DNA from: CAZPRY01 sp964589175 | Lineage (GTDB): Bacteria > Fidelibacterota > UBA2242 | Assembly: GCA_964589175.1 (NCBI GenBank) | Contig: CAZPRY010000019.1 | Coordinates: 5,493-69,492, forward strand | Reading direction: 5' to 3' | DNA: 64,000 bases | In this document: positions 18,329 to 27,684 of the stretch, in pieces | How the letters are laid out: each line of letters begins with the position of its first letter | Numbering within the stretch: the first letter of the stretch is position 1 | Made by a program: the position numbers and the translations under genes | Notes under the pieces: generated by a model | The model's database searches: none | Seen by the model: only the letters and a program-made list of their open reading frames with translations | What the model was told of the DNA's origin: nothing

Positions 18329-19783
18329 CTAGCGGACCTGGGCGATGGCGTAATCCAGGGCCTTCTGGAGCATCGTCTGATCTGGCTCCCGGATGAAACC
18401 GGTATCCATCAGCGACCGGGTCATGGAGCGCGAATATTCGATGTCCTTTTTAGCCTTCTGATAAGCCGCATCCCAACTCATTTCGATCCGTGCCACCCCG
18501 TCCCGGATGGCCTGAATCGCGACATCGGCGGATTCGGTCGGGAAAACGGCCGCTTCGTCCATTGTCGGAACGATATTATCCGGATGAATGCCGCGGTCTT
18601 CGGCGAATTTAGCCAGCGATCGGGCGGCGGCGATGGCCATCGTGTCCGTGACCTTTTTGGCGCGCACCATGAGGGCGCCTTTCAGAATTCCGGGGAAACC
18701 GAGCGAATTATTCACTTGGTTCGCGAAGTCGCCGCGGCCCGTAGCCACGATATAGGCGCCGGCTTCTTTGGCAGCGTAGGGATAGATTTCGGGTACGGGG
18801 TTGGCGCAGGCAAAGACGATGGATTTCTTCGCCATGGAACGAATCCATTCGGGTTTGACCGTGCCGGGACCTGGCTTGGAGAGCGCGATGAGCACATCTG
18901 CGCCCTGCATCGCCGCTCCGATGGTTGCGATTTTCCTGGGATTCGTCGTCCGGCAGAGTTCCCATTTGCGGTAGAATCGCTCATCGGCCTTAATGTCTTC
19001 CCGGTCGACATTTAGCGAGCCTCTCGAATCGAACATTATGATATTTTCGGGATTGCCGCCGGCGGCGATGATAATCCGGGCGATAGTTGTATTGGAGGCC
19101 CCGGCGCCATACATCACGATCTTTGTTTCGGAGATGTCGCGGTCGGTCAGTTTGAGGGCGTTGATCAGGCCGGCGAGTGTCACGCAGGCGGTGCCCTGGG
19201 CATCGTCATGCCAGACCGGGATGTAGCACTCTTCACGTAGCGTATCGAGCACCTTGTAGCAGTTCGGTTGGGAAATGTCCTCAAGGTTGACGGCCCCAAA
19301 ACTGGGCTGCAGGCGTTTTACAAATTCGATGATAACGTCCGGATCGTTCTCACCCTGCGCATCGCGGCTGTCGATGCAGAGCGCGACGGCATCCACGCCG
19401 CCCAGGTATTTCATCAGGAAAGCCTTGCCTTCCATGACGCCCAAACCGCCGGAAGGGGTTACATTGCCGTCACCCAGAACGCGCGTGGAATCGCTGACGA
19501 CGGCGACGAGATTTCCACGGTTGGAGAGTTCGAAAGAAGTGTCGTTATCGTCCCGAATCGTCGTTGACACTTTAGAGACACCCGGCGTATACCAGACATT
19601 GAACCAGTTGAATCCGAAGACGCCGGCCTTGGGCCCGGTCTGAATTTTACCGCCGTAGAATTTGTGGGCATCATGCGCAAGTTGTTTGAGAAAAAGAGTT
19701 TTGGCCCTGGCAATCTGTTCCTGGGTAAAATTCTCAGGAAAGACCTGATCGAGATTGCTGAGGTCCATCTTGATTTTTGCCAT
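18329..19783 (-). CDS. NAD(P)-dependent malic enzyme
   Basis: Malic enzyme interconverts malate and pyruvate plus CO2 with NAD(P). Visible signatures are VWYTPGVSKVS near the N-terminus, VVSDSTRVLGDGN, the metal-site motif WHDDAQGTA, the Rossmann turn MYGAGASNT, and FACANPVPEIYP in the C-terminal NAD-binding half. At 484 residues this is the compact bacterial form, without the phosphotransacetylase extension. AGGGAGGAAATT just before the ATG is a strong ribosome binding site. It is the last gene of the leftward train, 113 bases after the hydrogenase protease. In that setting it could carboxylate pyruvate to malate and so feed fumarase; this direction is inference. Confidence 0.93.
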   Translation of the reverse strand: MAKIKMDLSNLDQVFPENFTQEQIARAKTLFLKQLAHDAHKFYGGKIQTGPKAGVFGFNWFNVWYTPGVSKVSTTIRDDNDTSFELSNRGNLVAVVSDSTRVLGDGNVTPSGGLGVMEGKAFLMKYLGGVDAVALCIDSRDAQGENDPDVIIEFVKRLQPSFGAVNLEDISQPNCYKVLDTLREECYIPVWHDDAQGTACVTLAGLINALKLTDRDISETKIVMYGAGASNTTIARIIIAAGGNPENIIMFDSRGSLNVDREDIKADERFYRKWELCRTTNPRKIATIGAAMQGADVLIALSKPGPGTVKPEWIRSMAKKSIVFACANPVPEIYPYAAKEAGAYIVATGRGDFANQVNNSLGFPGILKGALMVRAKKVTDTMAIAAARSLAKFAEDRGIHPDNIVPTMDEAAVFPTESADVAIQAIRDGVARIEMSWDAAYQKAKKDIEYSRSMTRSLMDTGFIREPDQTMLQKALDYAIAQVR

Positions 19784-19896
19784 AATTTCCTCCCTACAGT
19801 TTCAAAAAAATAAAAATTTTCAGCAGCGTAAAAACAGACTATCTATCGATCAATTCATTGTTATCTGGCGGGGCATTCCCGATCGGGACGCGAATT

Positions 19897-20415
19897 TTAC
19901 ACATTATAAATGCCCGTAGGCAACATCTCATTGTTTATTATTTTTTCAATAATTCCGGGAATGGCTGCCTCCACTTCAGGGCTGCAATTTTCGGAAAATG
20001 TCTCCGTATCCTGCACTTCGACGGCATAGATGATAATCTCGGAAGGCAGCGTCTCGCGGTATTCCTTGAGGAGTTCCAGGGCTTCGAAAAAACTCATGTC
20101 GTGCGGGGAAGAGAAATTGAGCGTATTTTGAAAATCCTCAGGAGTATAACGAAAGAGCGATCCGGGAGCGGTTTCGCTGCTGCGGATGGCATCGACGATC
20201 AATAATCTATCATAACCGACGATCTGATCGGCAACCCGGAATCCCGCGGCGCTCGCTTCGAGGACATCGACGTCCGGGCAGCGCTCTCCGATTTCGCGCG
20301 CAATGCGAAGGCCGACGCCGTCGTCCGAGAGAATCGGATTTCCCAACCCGAGCACGAGAGTTTTAAGTTGTGTTTCAGCGTTCAATGATTTTCCTGATTT
20401 TTCCGTCCGTATCAT
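19897..20415 (-). CDS. [NiFe]-hydrogenase maturation endopeptidase
   Basis: This HybD/HoxW/FrcD-type protease removes the C-terminal peptide of the hydrogenase large subunit after nickel insertion. It shows VLGLGNPILSDDGVG at the N-terminus, with the metal-binding aspartate region, followed by LLIVDAIRS and the SPHDMS histidine. The 172-residue length is normal. The open frame begins inside mvhA (overlap 41 bases); a TTG at 20385 with AGGA upstream would give a smaller overlap and start two residues before AETQLKTLVLG, so the start is uncertain. Its substrate is almost certainly the MvhA protein encoded directly upstream. No hyp accessory genes are in the window. Confidence 0.9.
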   Translation of the reverse strand: MIRTEKSGKSLNAETQLKTLVLGLGNPILSDDGVGLRIAREIGERCPDVDVLEASAAGFRVADQIVGYDRLLIVDAIRSSETAPGSLFRYTPEDFQNTLNFSSPHDMSFFEALELLKEYRETLPSEIIIYAVEVQDTETFSENCSPEVEAAIPGIIEKIINNEMLPTGIYNV

Positions 20416-21835
20416 GGATTCGAATCAGCAGCGGCATCTTGCCCGGGAGGTGATGCGTCGCGCAGGCCATGCAGGGATCGTAGGACCGAAAGGCCATCTC
20501 CACCATGTTCAGGATCCCCTGATCTACTTTTCCGTCCCGAATCAGGCTCCGCGCGGCTTTGGCGATCGACATCGACATCGCGGCCGAATTTCCAACCGTC
20601 GCGACAATCAGGTTGACGGCCCGGATGATACCGTTTTCATCGGTTTTATAATGGTGAATAAGCGTGCCGCGGGCGGCTTCCGTGACGCCGACACCTTCGT
20701 CAGGCGTTTGGGTGGGCAGACGCCGGATATCGGGTGAAGTAATCGATGAATCTTGCAGGAGTTGCACCAGGTGCTCGGCGGCGTAAACCACTTCCACCAG
20801 GCGCGCCCAGTGAAAGGCCAGCGTATAATGGGCGGGCTTTTCGCCGAGCGTCGCGTACATGCGTTCGTACTCTTCCTGGGCCAGAGGAGTCGCCATGCCG
20901 TCTGCCGCGTTCAGGCGCGCCAGCGGTGCGACCCGGTAGACGCCGCTCTCCTTGCCGTCCTCGAAACCTTTCCAGCCGATTTTCTTCAGAAAGGGAAATT
21001 TCATGTAACTCCACGGTTCGACATGCTCGGCGATATATTCCAGGTAGTTATCGGCGGAGAATTTGGCGATTTCGACTCCGGCGGGATCCACTACCCGAAT
21101 TTTGCCGTCGTAAAAATTGACCTTGTTGTTTTCGTCCACCAGTCCCATGTAGTAGGTCTGATGCCGGTAGATGTCGCCGGTAATCAGCTCCACATACTTT
21201 TGATTTTCCAGTACGACTTTGTTGAAAATGCCCAGACTCTCCTTGGCGAATTCGAGACTCTCCCGGGCCCATTTCAGGAATTCCTGCCGCTTCTCTTCAT
21301 CAAGACCCTTGGAGACGCCGCCCGGCAGGCCGGAAACGGGATGAATCACGCGGCCGCTCAAATGGGTGATGATGTTGCGGATCTTGCGGCGTGTATCGAT
21401 GACTTTCTTGCCGGTTTCGAGACCGACCTTGCCGATCACACCGAGGATGTTTCGCTCCGCCGCAGGAGCGGAGGGCGTTACTACGAAATCGGGACCGCCC
21501 AGGAAAAAGAAGTGCAGCAGATGATCTTCGAGCATGTAGGCATCGTAAACCAGGTTGCGCAATTTGACTGCGGTTTCCGTCGGTTGAACATGATAAACAG
21601 CGTCGATGGTTTTGGTCGAGGCCATGTGATGCGCCATCGGGCAGACTCCGCAAATACGCGGTGTGATGCGCGGCATCTCCTCTACCGGCCGGCCGACGCA
21701 GAATTGCTCGAAACCGCGTAACTCCGGGATTTGCAGATAGGCGTTTTTGACGTTTCCCCGGTCGTCCAGGAAAATCTCAATTTTACCGTGACCTTCCAGC
21801 CGCGTAATCGGATCGATAGAAATTTTCTGTGACAT
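20375..21835 (-). CDS. mvhA: Group 3c [NiFe]-hydrogenase large subunit (MvhA-like)
   Basis: This subunit holds the Ni-Fe site that splits or forms H2. The N-terminal ligand motif RICGVCPMAHH and the C-terminal DPCMACATH supply the four cysteines. A tail of about 25 residues after CATH is the peptide removed by the protease encoded next. The size, the lack of a membrane anchor and the MvhG, MvhD and HdrABC neighbours place it in group 3c, the methyl-viologen-reducing type that docks on HdrA. AAGGAG lies 11 bases before ATG 21835; a GTG at 21847 is the alternative. The position next to a fumarate-reductase-like pair is unusual. Confidence 0.93.
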   Translation of the reverse strand: MSQKISIDPITRLEGHGKIEIFLDDRGNVKNAYLQIPELRGFEQFCVGRPVEEMPRITPRICGVCPMAHHMASTKTIDAVYHVQPTETAVKLRNLVYDAYMLEDHLLHFFFLGGPDFVVTPSAPAAERNILGVIGKVGLETGKKVIDTRRKIRNIITHLSGRVIHPVSGLPGGVSKGLDEEKRQEFLKWARESLEFAKESLGIFNKVVLENQKYVELITGDIYRHQTYYMGLVDENNKVNFYDGKIRVVDPAGVEIAKFSADNYLEYIAEHVEPWSYMKFPFLKKIGWKGFEDGKESGVYRVAPLARLNAADGMATPLAQEEYERMYATLGEKPAHYTLAFHWARLVEVVYAAEHLVQLLQDSSITSPDIRRLPTQTPDEGVGVTEAARGTLIHHYKTDENGIIRAVNLIVATVGNSAAMSMSIAKAARSLIRDGKVDQGILNMVEMAFRSYDPCMACATHHLPGKMPLLIRIHDTDGKIRKIIER

Positions 21836-21858
21836 CTCCGAATGCACTCCTTGTCTGG

Positions 21859-22851
21859 TTAGATGAATTTGCGGCGCAACAGTGAAACCGGCAGGCTGAA
21901 GCGATAGAACGTACCGGCCGGATCGACAATTTGATCGAGTATTTTTTGGATATCCTCTTCCCGGGCGTTTTCTTCGTTTTGCAGACCGATGATCGTAGCC
22001 AGGGCGGAGGTCATTTTCGCGCCGACATCCAGCACCTCGGAGGGCGGACCGTAGCAGCCGCGGCAGGGCATATTGACCCGTATGCAGCGACCTTCCCCGT
22101 CATTCGTGCAACCGGCGCGCGTGACCGGGCCCATGCAGATGATTCCCTGGTCGAGAAAACAGCGTTCCGGATCGGCGCTGACCAGTGAAATCCGCTCGAC
22201 TTTCCCGATGGTTAGTTTTTCCGGTTTGCTGTCTTTGCGGGAACACTGATTGCAGAGCGCAACATCCGGGGCGAGCACGCTTCCTTTGGCGGGCAGTTTA
22301 CCGCTCAGAATTGCTTCAATGGCTTGCATGGTGAGATAGGGCGCAGGCGAACAACCGGGAATATAGTAATCGACCTCGATCACCTGGTCCAGGCTTTTGA
22401 CGGTATTGTGAAAAGCGGGTAAGTCGAGTTCGCCCTCGGCTACCTGGCTGTGGATCTGCGGTCGTATATTTTCGGGATTATCAATTGAAGGGCACTTACT
22501 TCCGTAGGAACTTTCGAAGATCGATTGCCGGTCCCAGAAATTGGCCAGCCCGGGGATACCGCCCAATTGCGAGCAAGCGCCGAAAGAGATCACGAATTGC
22601 GATTTCTCGCGCAGCAGTTTCGCCATTTCGACCTGTTCACTGGAGCGGATCGCGCCGTTGATAAAGACCGCCGTGATCTCGTTTTTCTGCAGGCTGCGGA
22701 CATCGCTGTACTTGAAGTCCATCGCGCAGGGCCAGAAAACGATGTCCACCAGTTCGGCGACATCCAGGATTTTCTCGTTGAGATCGACAATGGCCTCTTC
22801 GCATCCGCCGCAGGACGAGCACCAGTAAAATCCGAATTTTGGCTTGGGCAT
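21859..22851 (-). CDS. mvhG: Group 3c [NiFe]-hydrogenase small subunit (MvhG-like)
   Basis: The small subunit carries iron-sulfur clusters that lead electrons away from the Ni-Fe site. It begins near FGFYWCSSCGGCEEA, the proximal-cluster motif, followed by SFGACSQLGGIPG and VDYYIPGCSPAP, and has further cysteine groups (ALCNQCSRKDS, MGPVTRAGC, MPCRGCYGP). There is no twin-arginine signal, so the enzyme is cytosolic. An ATG at 22863 is in frame, but GGAGG lies between it and ATG 22851 with ideal spacing for the latter, so I use 22851 (330 residues). It is 23 bases upstream of mvhA. Confidence 0.93.
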   Translation of the reverse strand: MPKPKFGFYWCSSCGGCEEAIVDLNEKILDVAELVDIVFWPCAMDFKYSDVRSLQKNEITAVFINGAIRSSEQVEMAKLLREKSQFVISFGACSQLGGIPGLANFWDRQSIFESSYGSKCPSIDNPENIRPQIHSQVAEGELDLPAFHNTVKSLDQVIEVDYYIPGCSPAPYLTMQAIEAILSGKLPAKGSVLAPDVALCNQCSRKDSKPEKLTIGKVERISLVSADPERCFLDQGIICMGPVTRAGCTNDGEGRCIRVNMPCRGCYGPPSEVLDVGAKMTSALATIIGLQNEENAREEDIQKILDQIVDPAGTFYRFSLPVSLLRRKFI

Positions 22852-22880
22852 TCTCTCCTCCATTACAATCGAATTAGCGA

Positions 22881-24551
22881 TTACATCCGCAGGGTTCCTT
22901 CATAGTGCGTCGAAAACTGGCGCTGCTTCACCGCCTCGGGGATATAGTCCGGGAGAACCATCGGGGCGATTTTTCCCGGTTTGACGTTCAGTTGTTTGAC
23001 TTCCTTGTTGTAATCATAGACGTGTTGCAGACTCAGCTTTTCCAATTTGGTTTTGAGCGCATAGTCGGCGGCATGGAGTCCCGCCCGCCGGCCGAAGACG
23101 ATGATGTCCAGCTGCGAATTCCCCATGAGACGGTTGCGTCCGTGCACGCCGCCGCTGGCTTCGCCGGCCACATAGAGGCCGGGTACCCGGGTTTCACAGC
23201 GGTTGTTGATTTCCACACCGCCGTTTTGATAATGCAGCGTCGGGTAGACCAGCATCGGCTCGGTCGTGATATCGATGTTGAAGCGCTTGAACTGACGGTA
23301 CATCGCCGGAAGATTCTGGATGATCGTGTTTTCCCCGTTGATCGCGTCGATCAGGGGTGTGTCCAGCCAGACGCCCTGACGCCCCATCTCGGTGCGGATG
23401 CCGTTGCCCTTTTCGAGACATTCACGGATGAAGGAACTGGCCTCAACATCGCGGGGTTCGAGCGGATGCACGAAGATTTCTCCGTGTTTGTTCAGCGGCT
23501 GAGCGCCCAGCGAACGCAATTTTTCGGTGCAGAGAAAGCCGACGATCTGTTCTGGGTAAACCGCCCCGGTCGGGTGATACTGGACCGAGTCCATAAAAAG
23601 GAGGTTGGCTCCGACCCGATAGGCCATCACCAGGCCGTCGGCCGTCGCGCCGTAGTGGTTGGTGGTCTCGTAATTGCGGATATGCAGGCGGCCGAATCCG
23701 CCGGTCGCAAGTATCGTAGCTTTGGCTTTGACCATGAAATACTCGCGGTTTTCGAGGTGATAGAGGACCGCTCCGGCGACCCGGCCAGCCTCGTCCATGA
23801 CCAGTTCCACGGCGGGTTGATGCTCCAGGATCGAGATCTGATCGGGATGATTCAGGACCTCATCGCGCAGGGTGCGGCAGATGGCTGCGCCGGTATAATC
23901 GCGCGCGGAGTGCATGCGCTTACGGCTGGTGCCGCCGCCCGGTTTCTGGACCATTGTTCCGTCGGGATTGCGGTCGAACATAACGCCCAGATCGCTGAGC
24001 CACTGAATCGCGTCGGGACCTTCTTTGACGAGGGCTTCAACGAGTTCCGGTTTGTTGTCGAAATGCCCGCCGCCGATGGCGTCCAGATAATGAATCGGCG
24101 GCGAATCATCAGGTGCCACGGCGGCCTGGATTCCGCCCTGCGCCATCATGGAATTGGAATCGCCCACGCGCAATTTCGTGTCCAGGATAACCCGGGCTCC
24201 GTTCTGCGCGGCCAGCAAAGCGGCGGCAAATCCGGCGGACCCCGCCCCGACAACCAGCACATCGGTCTCATAATCGGGCTGCTTCAGGTTGAATTGTTCG
24301 GGATTGATACGGGCATAACTTTCCAGCAGATCGGCGACTTCGGTGGTCAATTTCTCACCCTTGTTGGGGCCGATCCGAATCACGCGCCGGGCATCATCCT
24401 TATAATCGGGATGGAATTTATACAGCAGTCCATTGCTCTCCTCCTCGAGCATTCGCGCACAGATATCTTTGCCCGATTTGGCGAGCCGCAAACGTTCCGG
24501 CCGGGTCTGCTCGACCTTTCTGAGCGATTCTTGCATATGGTCCGGATACAT
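22881..24551 (-). CDS. tfrA: Fumarate reductase flavoprotein, thiol:fumarate reductase A-like
   Basis: A soluble flavoprotein of the fumarate reductase/succinate dehydrogenase family, 556 residues. The FAD motif GAGSAG is at 102-107, after an N-terminal extension of about 90 residues. Active-site features are kept: HPTG (326-329), the proton-shuttle arginine in EPRDV (Arg367), PTLHY (His440), and HGRNRLMGNS near 470-479. Where membrane FrdA/SdhA carry the histidine that binds FAD covalently, this protein has Asn133 (SNSMMAQGG), so FAD should be non-covalent, as in methanogen TfrA. No membrane-anchor genes are nearby. Its neighbours tfrB, mvhG and hdrA suggest an electron link to the Hdr-Mvh complex. 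Direction (fumarate reduction or succinate oxidation) cannot be read from sequence. Confidence 0.87.
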   Translation of the reverse strand: MYPDHMQESLRKVEQTRPERLRLAKSGKDICARMLEEESNGLLYKFHPDYKDDARRVIRIGPNKGEKLTTEVADLLESYARINPEQFNLKQPDYETDVLVVGAGSAGFAAALLAAQNGARVILDTKLRVGDSNSMMAQGGIQAAVAPDDSPPIHYLDAIGGGHFDNKPELVEALVKEGPDAIQWLSDLGVMFDRNPDGTMVQKPGGGTSRKRMHSARDYTGAAICRTLRDEVLNHPDQISILEHQPAVELVMDEAGRVAGAVLYHLENREYFMVKAKATILATGGFGRLHIRNYETTNHYGATADGLVMAYRVGANLLFMDSVQYHPTGAVYPEQIVGFLCTEKLRSLGAQPLNKHGEIFVHPLEPRDVEASSFIRECLEKGNGIRTEMGRQGVWLDTPLIDAINGENTIIQNLPAMYRQFKRFNIDITTEPMLVYPTLHYQNGGVEINNRCETRVPGLYVAGEASGGVHGRNRLMGNSQLDIIVFGRRAGLHAADYALKTKLEKLSLQHVYDYNKEVKQLNVKPGKIAPMVLPDYIPEAVKQRQFSTHYEGTLRM

Positions 24552-24578
24552 GGTATTCCCCCTCTGAAATATGAAATC

Positions 24579-25265
24579 TTATTTGACTTTAATCTCGCGC
24601 GAATAGTACTTTTCGCGCAGCCTGTCTTTATCCATGGTCTTCAGGGTTTCGAACTCCTGATCGTAGACGCCCTGCTTAATTTCTTCAACCCGTTTCGCCA
24701 GGTGCGGGCTCTTTTTCATCAGGTAGCGTCCGTAGAGCCGGCGGGCCAGAATCGCGGCGTTGTACTGCACAATCTCGGCCGGGCAGCGCAGGGCGCAGAG
24801 TCCACAGCGGATGCAATCGAAGGAGAGATCGGCGCTGCGTTCGATATTGCCCTGGATCAGGGCCTGAATATAGTCCATGACCTCGATATCCTGCGGGCAG
24901 GCTTTGGTGCAGGTGTTGCAGGCCACGCAGCGAAAAATGACTGGGTAAAGTTCCTTGAAGGTAGCCACATCCGGCGTCAGTTTTGTGATATCATAGACTG
25001 GCTTTTCGGCCGGTACGAAGGGAATGGTGGCGATATTCATGCCGTCGGAGACGACAGTCTGGCAGGCCAGCCCGGCCTGGAGCTTATAGTCGCCTTTTTC
25101 GCGATAAATGGTTGCGCAGGCGCCGCAGAATCCTTCCCGGCAGCCGACGCCGTGGGTCAGTTGAAAGCCGGCATATTCCATGGCCGCCAGGATGGTCGAG
25201 GCCGCCGGAACGTCGAAGCCTTCGCCCAGGATGTAGACCTTGACCGTTTTGATACCTTTTTCCAT
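24579..25265 (-). CDS. tfrB: Fumarate reductase iron-sulfur subunit, TfrB N-half-like
   Basis: A 228-residue iron-sulfur protein that should wire the TfrA-like flavin to other clusters. The plant-type [2Fe-2S] ligands are Cys42, 47, 50 and 68 (GCREGFCGAC...ACQT). Two full four-cysteine motifs follow, CVACNTCTKACP (113-123) and CIRCGLCALRCP (151-161), so two [4Fe-4S] clusters are expected rather than the [3Fe-4S] of many SdhB proteins. In methanogens TfrB is a fusion of this module with an HdrB module; here the HdrB protein is separate and encoded upstream in the same train. GAGGAGG precedes the ATG. The previous gene, mvhD, ends four bases before this start. Confidence 0.88.
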   Translation of the reverse strand: MEKGIKTVKVYILGEGFDVPAASTILAAMEYAGFQLTHGVGCREGFCGACATIYREKGDYKLQAGLACQTVVSDGMNIATIPFVPAEKPVYDITKLTPDVATFKELYPVIFRCVACNTCTKACPQDIEVMDYIQALIQGNIERSADLSFDCIRCGLCALRCPAEIVQYNAAILARRLYGRYLMKKSPHLAKRVEEIKQGVYDQEFETLKTMDKDRLREKYYSREIKVK

Positions 25266-25268
25266 TCT

Positions 25269-25691
25269 CTAAACCTCCTCAAAAGAAAGGGTTTGCAGGG
25301 GACCCAGCTGTTTGATTTTATCTACGTAGGATTGCATGGTTTGTGCGAACTTCTTGCCCTCGCTGGCCGAAATCCATTCGAGGTGCAGGCGCTCGGGATC
25401 GATGCCGAATTGCTGGAGTTGTTTCTTCAGCAGGATGACGCGCCGCCGGGTCTTATAATTACCCGCCTGGTAGTGGCAGTCGCCGGGATGGCAGCCTCCG
25501 ATGAAGACGGCGTCCGCGCCTTTCTTGAAGGCCAGCAGGATGTGCTGCGGATCGATCCGCGACGAACAGAGGGTGCGGATGACCACGCCGTTGGGCGGGT
25601 ATTTCAGACGCGAAGTACCAGCCAGGTCCGCCCCGGCGTAGGTGCACCATTTACACAGAAAACAGACGATTTTCGGTTCAAAATCCGTCAT
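25269..25691 (-). CDS. mvhD: Hydrogenase-heterodisulfide reductase linker, MvhD-like
   Basis: MvhD is the small [2Fe-2S] protein that connects the group 3c hydrogenase to HdrA. Cysteines are seen in CFLCKWCTYAGAD, in TLCSSRIDP and in GGCHPGDCHYQ, the standard MvhD set. GAGGAG four bases before ATG 25691 fixes this start; an upstream TTG would add four residues. Placed between hdrA and tfrB, it strongly suggests that the hydrogenase, HdrABC and TfrAB form one complex or at least share electrons. Confidence 0.93.
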   Translation of the reverse strand: MTDFEPKIVCFLCKWCTYAGADLAGTSRLKYPPNGVVIRTLCSSRIDPQHILLAFKKGADAVFIGGCHPGDCHYQAGNYKTRRRVILLKKQLQQFGIDPERLHLEWISASEGKKFAQTMQSYVDKIKQLGPLQTLSFEEV

Positions 25692-25714
25692 CTTGCTCCT
25701 CAAATCATGAATTA

Positions 25715-27667
25715 TTAATTCTCCAAAATGGCCTGGATCATGTTAAATATTTGCCGGTCGGTGAGATTCCTCTGCTGCGAAGCACCGGAGGGACAGGCAC
25801 TGATACAGGCGCCGCAGCCTTCGCACAGGATCTCCTTGACTGTGGCGACATGTTCTACCGGGTCCATGATGCGCGCCTCGTAGGGGCAGGCCGCAATGCA
25901 GATGCCGCAGCCGGAACAGCGTTCGGTGTCGACTGTGGCGACCTCGGGCGAATGGGTCAGAAAATCGCTGCTGAGCAGGGCCAGCACCTTGGCCGCGGTT
26001 CCCGAAGCCAGCGCAACCGCATCGGGAATGTCCTTGGGCGCCTGGGCTGCGCCGGCGATAAAAAATCCGGCCTTGAGGCTTTCCACGGGGCGCAACTTGG
26101 GATGGGCCTCGGTCAGGAAACCGGCCTCGTCAGTATTGAGTTTCAGACGCTTGATCAGATCGCGGGAGGCAACGCTGGGAGTGATACCCATTGCCAGCAC
26201 GACCATATCCGCACAGATTTCCAATTTCTGATTGGTGAGTGTATCGAATCCGCGCACGATCATCTTATCGCCGTCCTGGTAGATGCGGCCCACCTTGCCG
26301 CGGATGTAGAGGATGCCGTGCTCGGAGACCGCATCCTGGACAAACTCCTCATAGCGTTTGCCGGCGGAACGAATATCGATATAAAAGACATACGGCTGGC
26401 CGTCGGGCACCTTGTGTTTGAACAGTTTGGCGTGTTTGGCGGTGTACATACAGCAGATTTTCGAGCAATGCGAAAGATGCCGTTCAGGATCGCGGGAACC
26501 GGCGCATTGCACAAAGACAACTTCTTTGGGGACCTTGCCGTCGGACGGCCGGCGGATTTCGCCCCCGGTCGGCCCCGTAGCCGAAAGAATGCGCTCGAAC
26601 TGGAGGCCGTTGATCACATCCGGGTAACGGCCGTAGCCGTACTCGGCCATCTCCTCGACGGGCAGCAGATCGTAGCCGGTGGCCACGATGACCGCGCCGA
26701 CCTCTTCCTCGATGATCCGCGGCTTGGCATCGTAATCGATGGCCAGGGCTTCGCAGACCTCCTTGCACTTGCCGCAGGCGATCGGATCGAGTCCCAGGCA
26801 GTTGTCGATATCCAGGGTATAGGTGGCCGGAATAGCCTGCGGAAAGGGAATGTAGATTGCCTTGCGCCAGGCCAGCCCCTCTTCATGCTCACTGGGCACG
26901 AGCGTGGGACAAACCTTTTCACATTCGTTGCAGAGATTGCACTTTTCGGGATCGACAAATTGCGCGCGCTGGCGGATGCGGGCCCGGAAATTGCCGACAA
27001 AGCCGTCGACGGATTCGACTTCGCTGTTTACGAGCAACGTGATATTTTTATGTTTGCTGACCTGCACCATTTTGGGGGTCAGAATGCATTGGGAGCAATC
27101 CAGGGTCGGGAAGGTTTCGGAAAGCTGGATCATATGCCCGCCGACGGAAGGCTTCTTTTCGACGAGGATGACCTTATAGCCCGCGTCGGCGATGTCCAAT
27201 GCGGCCTGAATACCGGAAATGCCGGCGCCGATCACCAGAACCTTGCGCGTGACCGGAACCGAAACCGGCGTCAGAGACTCATTCAGTTTGATTTTCTCGA
27301 CGGTCGTTTTAATGATCAGGGCAGCCTTGTGGGTGGCTTCCTCGATATCTTCGTGCACCCAGCTGCACTGCTCGCGGATGTTGGCGATTTCGCACTGGTA
27401 AGGATTCATGCCTATTTCTTCCATCACGTTGCGAAAGGTCGATTCATGTAGGGTGGGGGAACAGGCGGCCACGACAAGCGCGTCCAGGCGTTTTTCGCGA
27501 ATAGCCTTTTTAATGAGGTTCTGGCCCGGATCGGAGCACATGAACATGTAATCCTCCGCATGATACACACCGGGATATTCCCGGATCTGTTCGGCCAGTC
27601 GCTTCACATCGACCGTAGCGCGAATGTTGACCCCGCAATGACAGATAAAAACGCCAATCCTTTTCAT
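25715..27667 (-). CDS. hdrA: Heterodisulfide reductase subunit A, electron-bifurcating flavoprotein
   Basis: HdrA binds the FAD that splits electron pairs between a low- and a high-potential acceptor. The 650 residues keep the full canonical layout: an N-terminal cysteine domain (CHCGVNI), the FAD motif GAGISG (148-153), CSQC at 191-194, CNLCNECEKVCP (243-254), an extra cysteine group (Cys290, 298, 301, 305), and two C-terminal ferredoxin motifs, CSGCGICIAACP (584) and CEGCGACISACP (615). The last two are the expected exit to ferredoxin. The intact N-terminal domain argues for a bifurcating type rather than a truncated HdrA. AGAGGA precedes the ATG. Confidence 0.95.
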   Translation of the reverse strand: MKRIGVFICHCGVNIRATVDVKRLAEQIREYPGVYHAEDYMFMCSDPGQNLIKKAIREKRLDALVVAACSPTLHESTFRNVMEEIGMNPYQCEIANIREQCSWVHEDIEEATHKAALIIKTTVEKIKLNESLTPVSVPVTRKVLVIGAGISGIQAALDIADAGYKVILVEKKPSVGGHMIQLSETFPTLDCSQCILTPKMVQVSKHKNITLLVNSEVESVDGFVGNFRARIRQRAQFVDPEKCNLCNECEKVCPTLVPSEHEEGLAWRKAIYIPFPQAIPATYTLDIDNCLGLDPIACGKCKEVCEALAIDYDAKPRIIEEEVGAVIVATGYDLLPVEEMAEYGYGRYPDVINGLQFERILSATGPTGGEIRRPSDGKVPKEVVFVQCAGSRDPERHLSHCSKICCMYTAKHAKLFKHKVPDGQPYVFYIDIRSAGKRYEEFVQDAVSEHGILYIRGKVGRIYQDGDKMIVRGFDTLTNQKLEICADMVVLAMGITPSVASRDLIKRLKLNTDEAGFLTEAHPKLRPVESLKAGFFIAGAAQAPKDIPDAVALASGTAAKVLALLSSDFLTHSPEVATVDTERCSGCGICIAACPYEARIMDPVEHVATVKEILCEGCGACISACPSGASQQRNLTDRQIFNMIQAILEN

Positions 27668-27684
27668 AAATCCTCTTTATCGAT

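Noticed and set aside
22905..25718. Very long rightward open frame (over 900 codons) opposite tfrA, tfrB and mvhD
   Set aside because: It is the antisense shadow of three well-identified genes; the product has no family features and codon bias belongs to the minus strand.
25751..27451. Long rightward open frame opposite hdrA
   Set aside because: Antisense shadow created by the GC-rich third positions of hdrA, which has all expected motifs.
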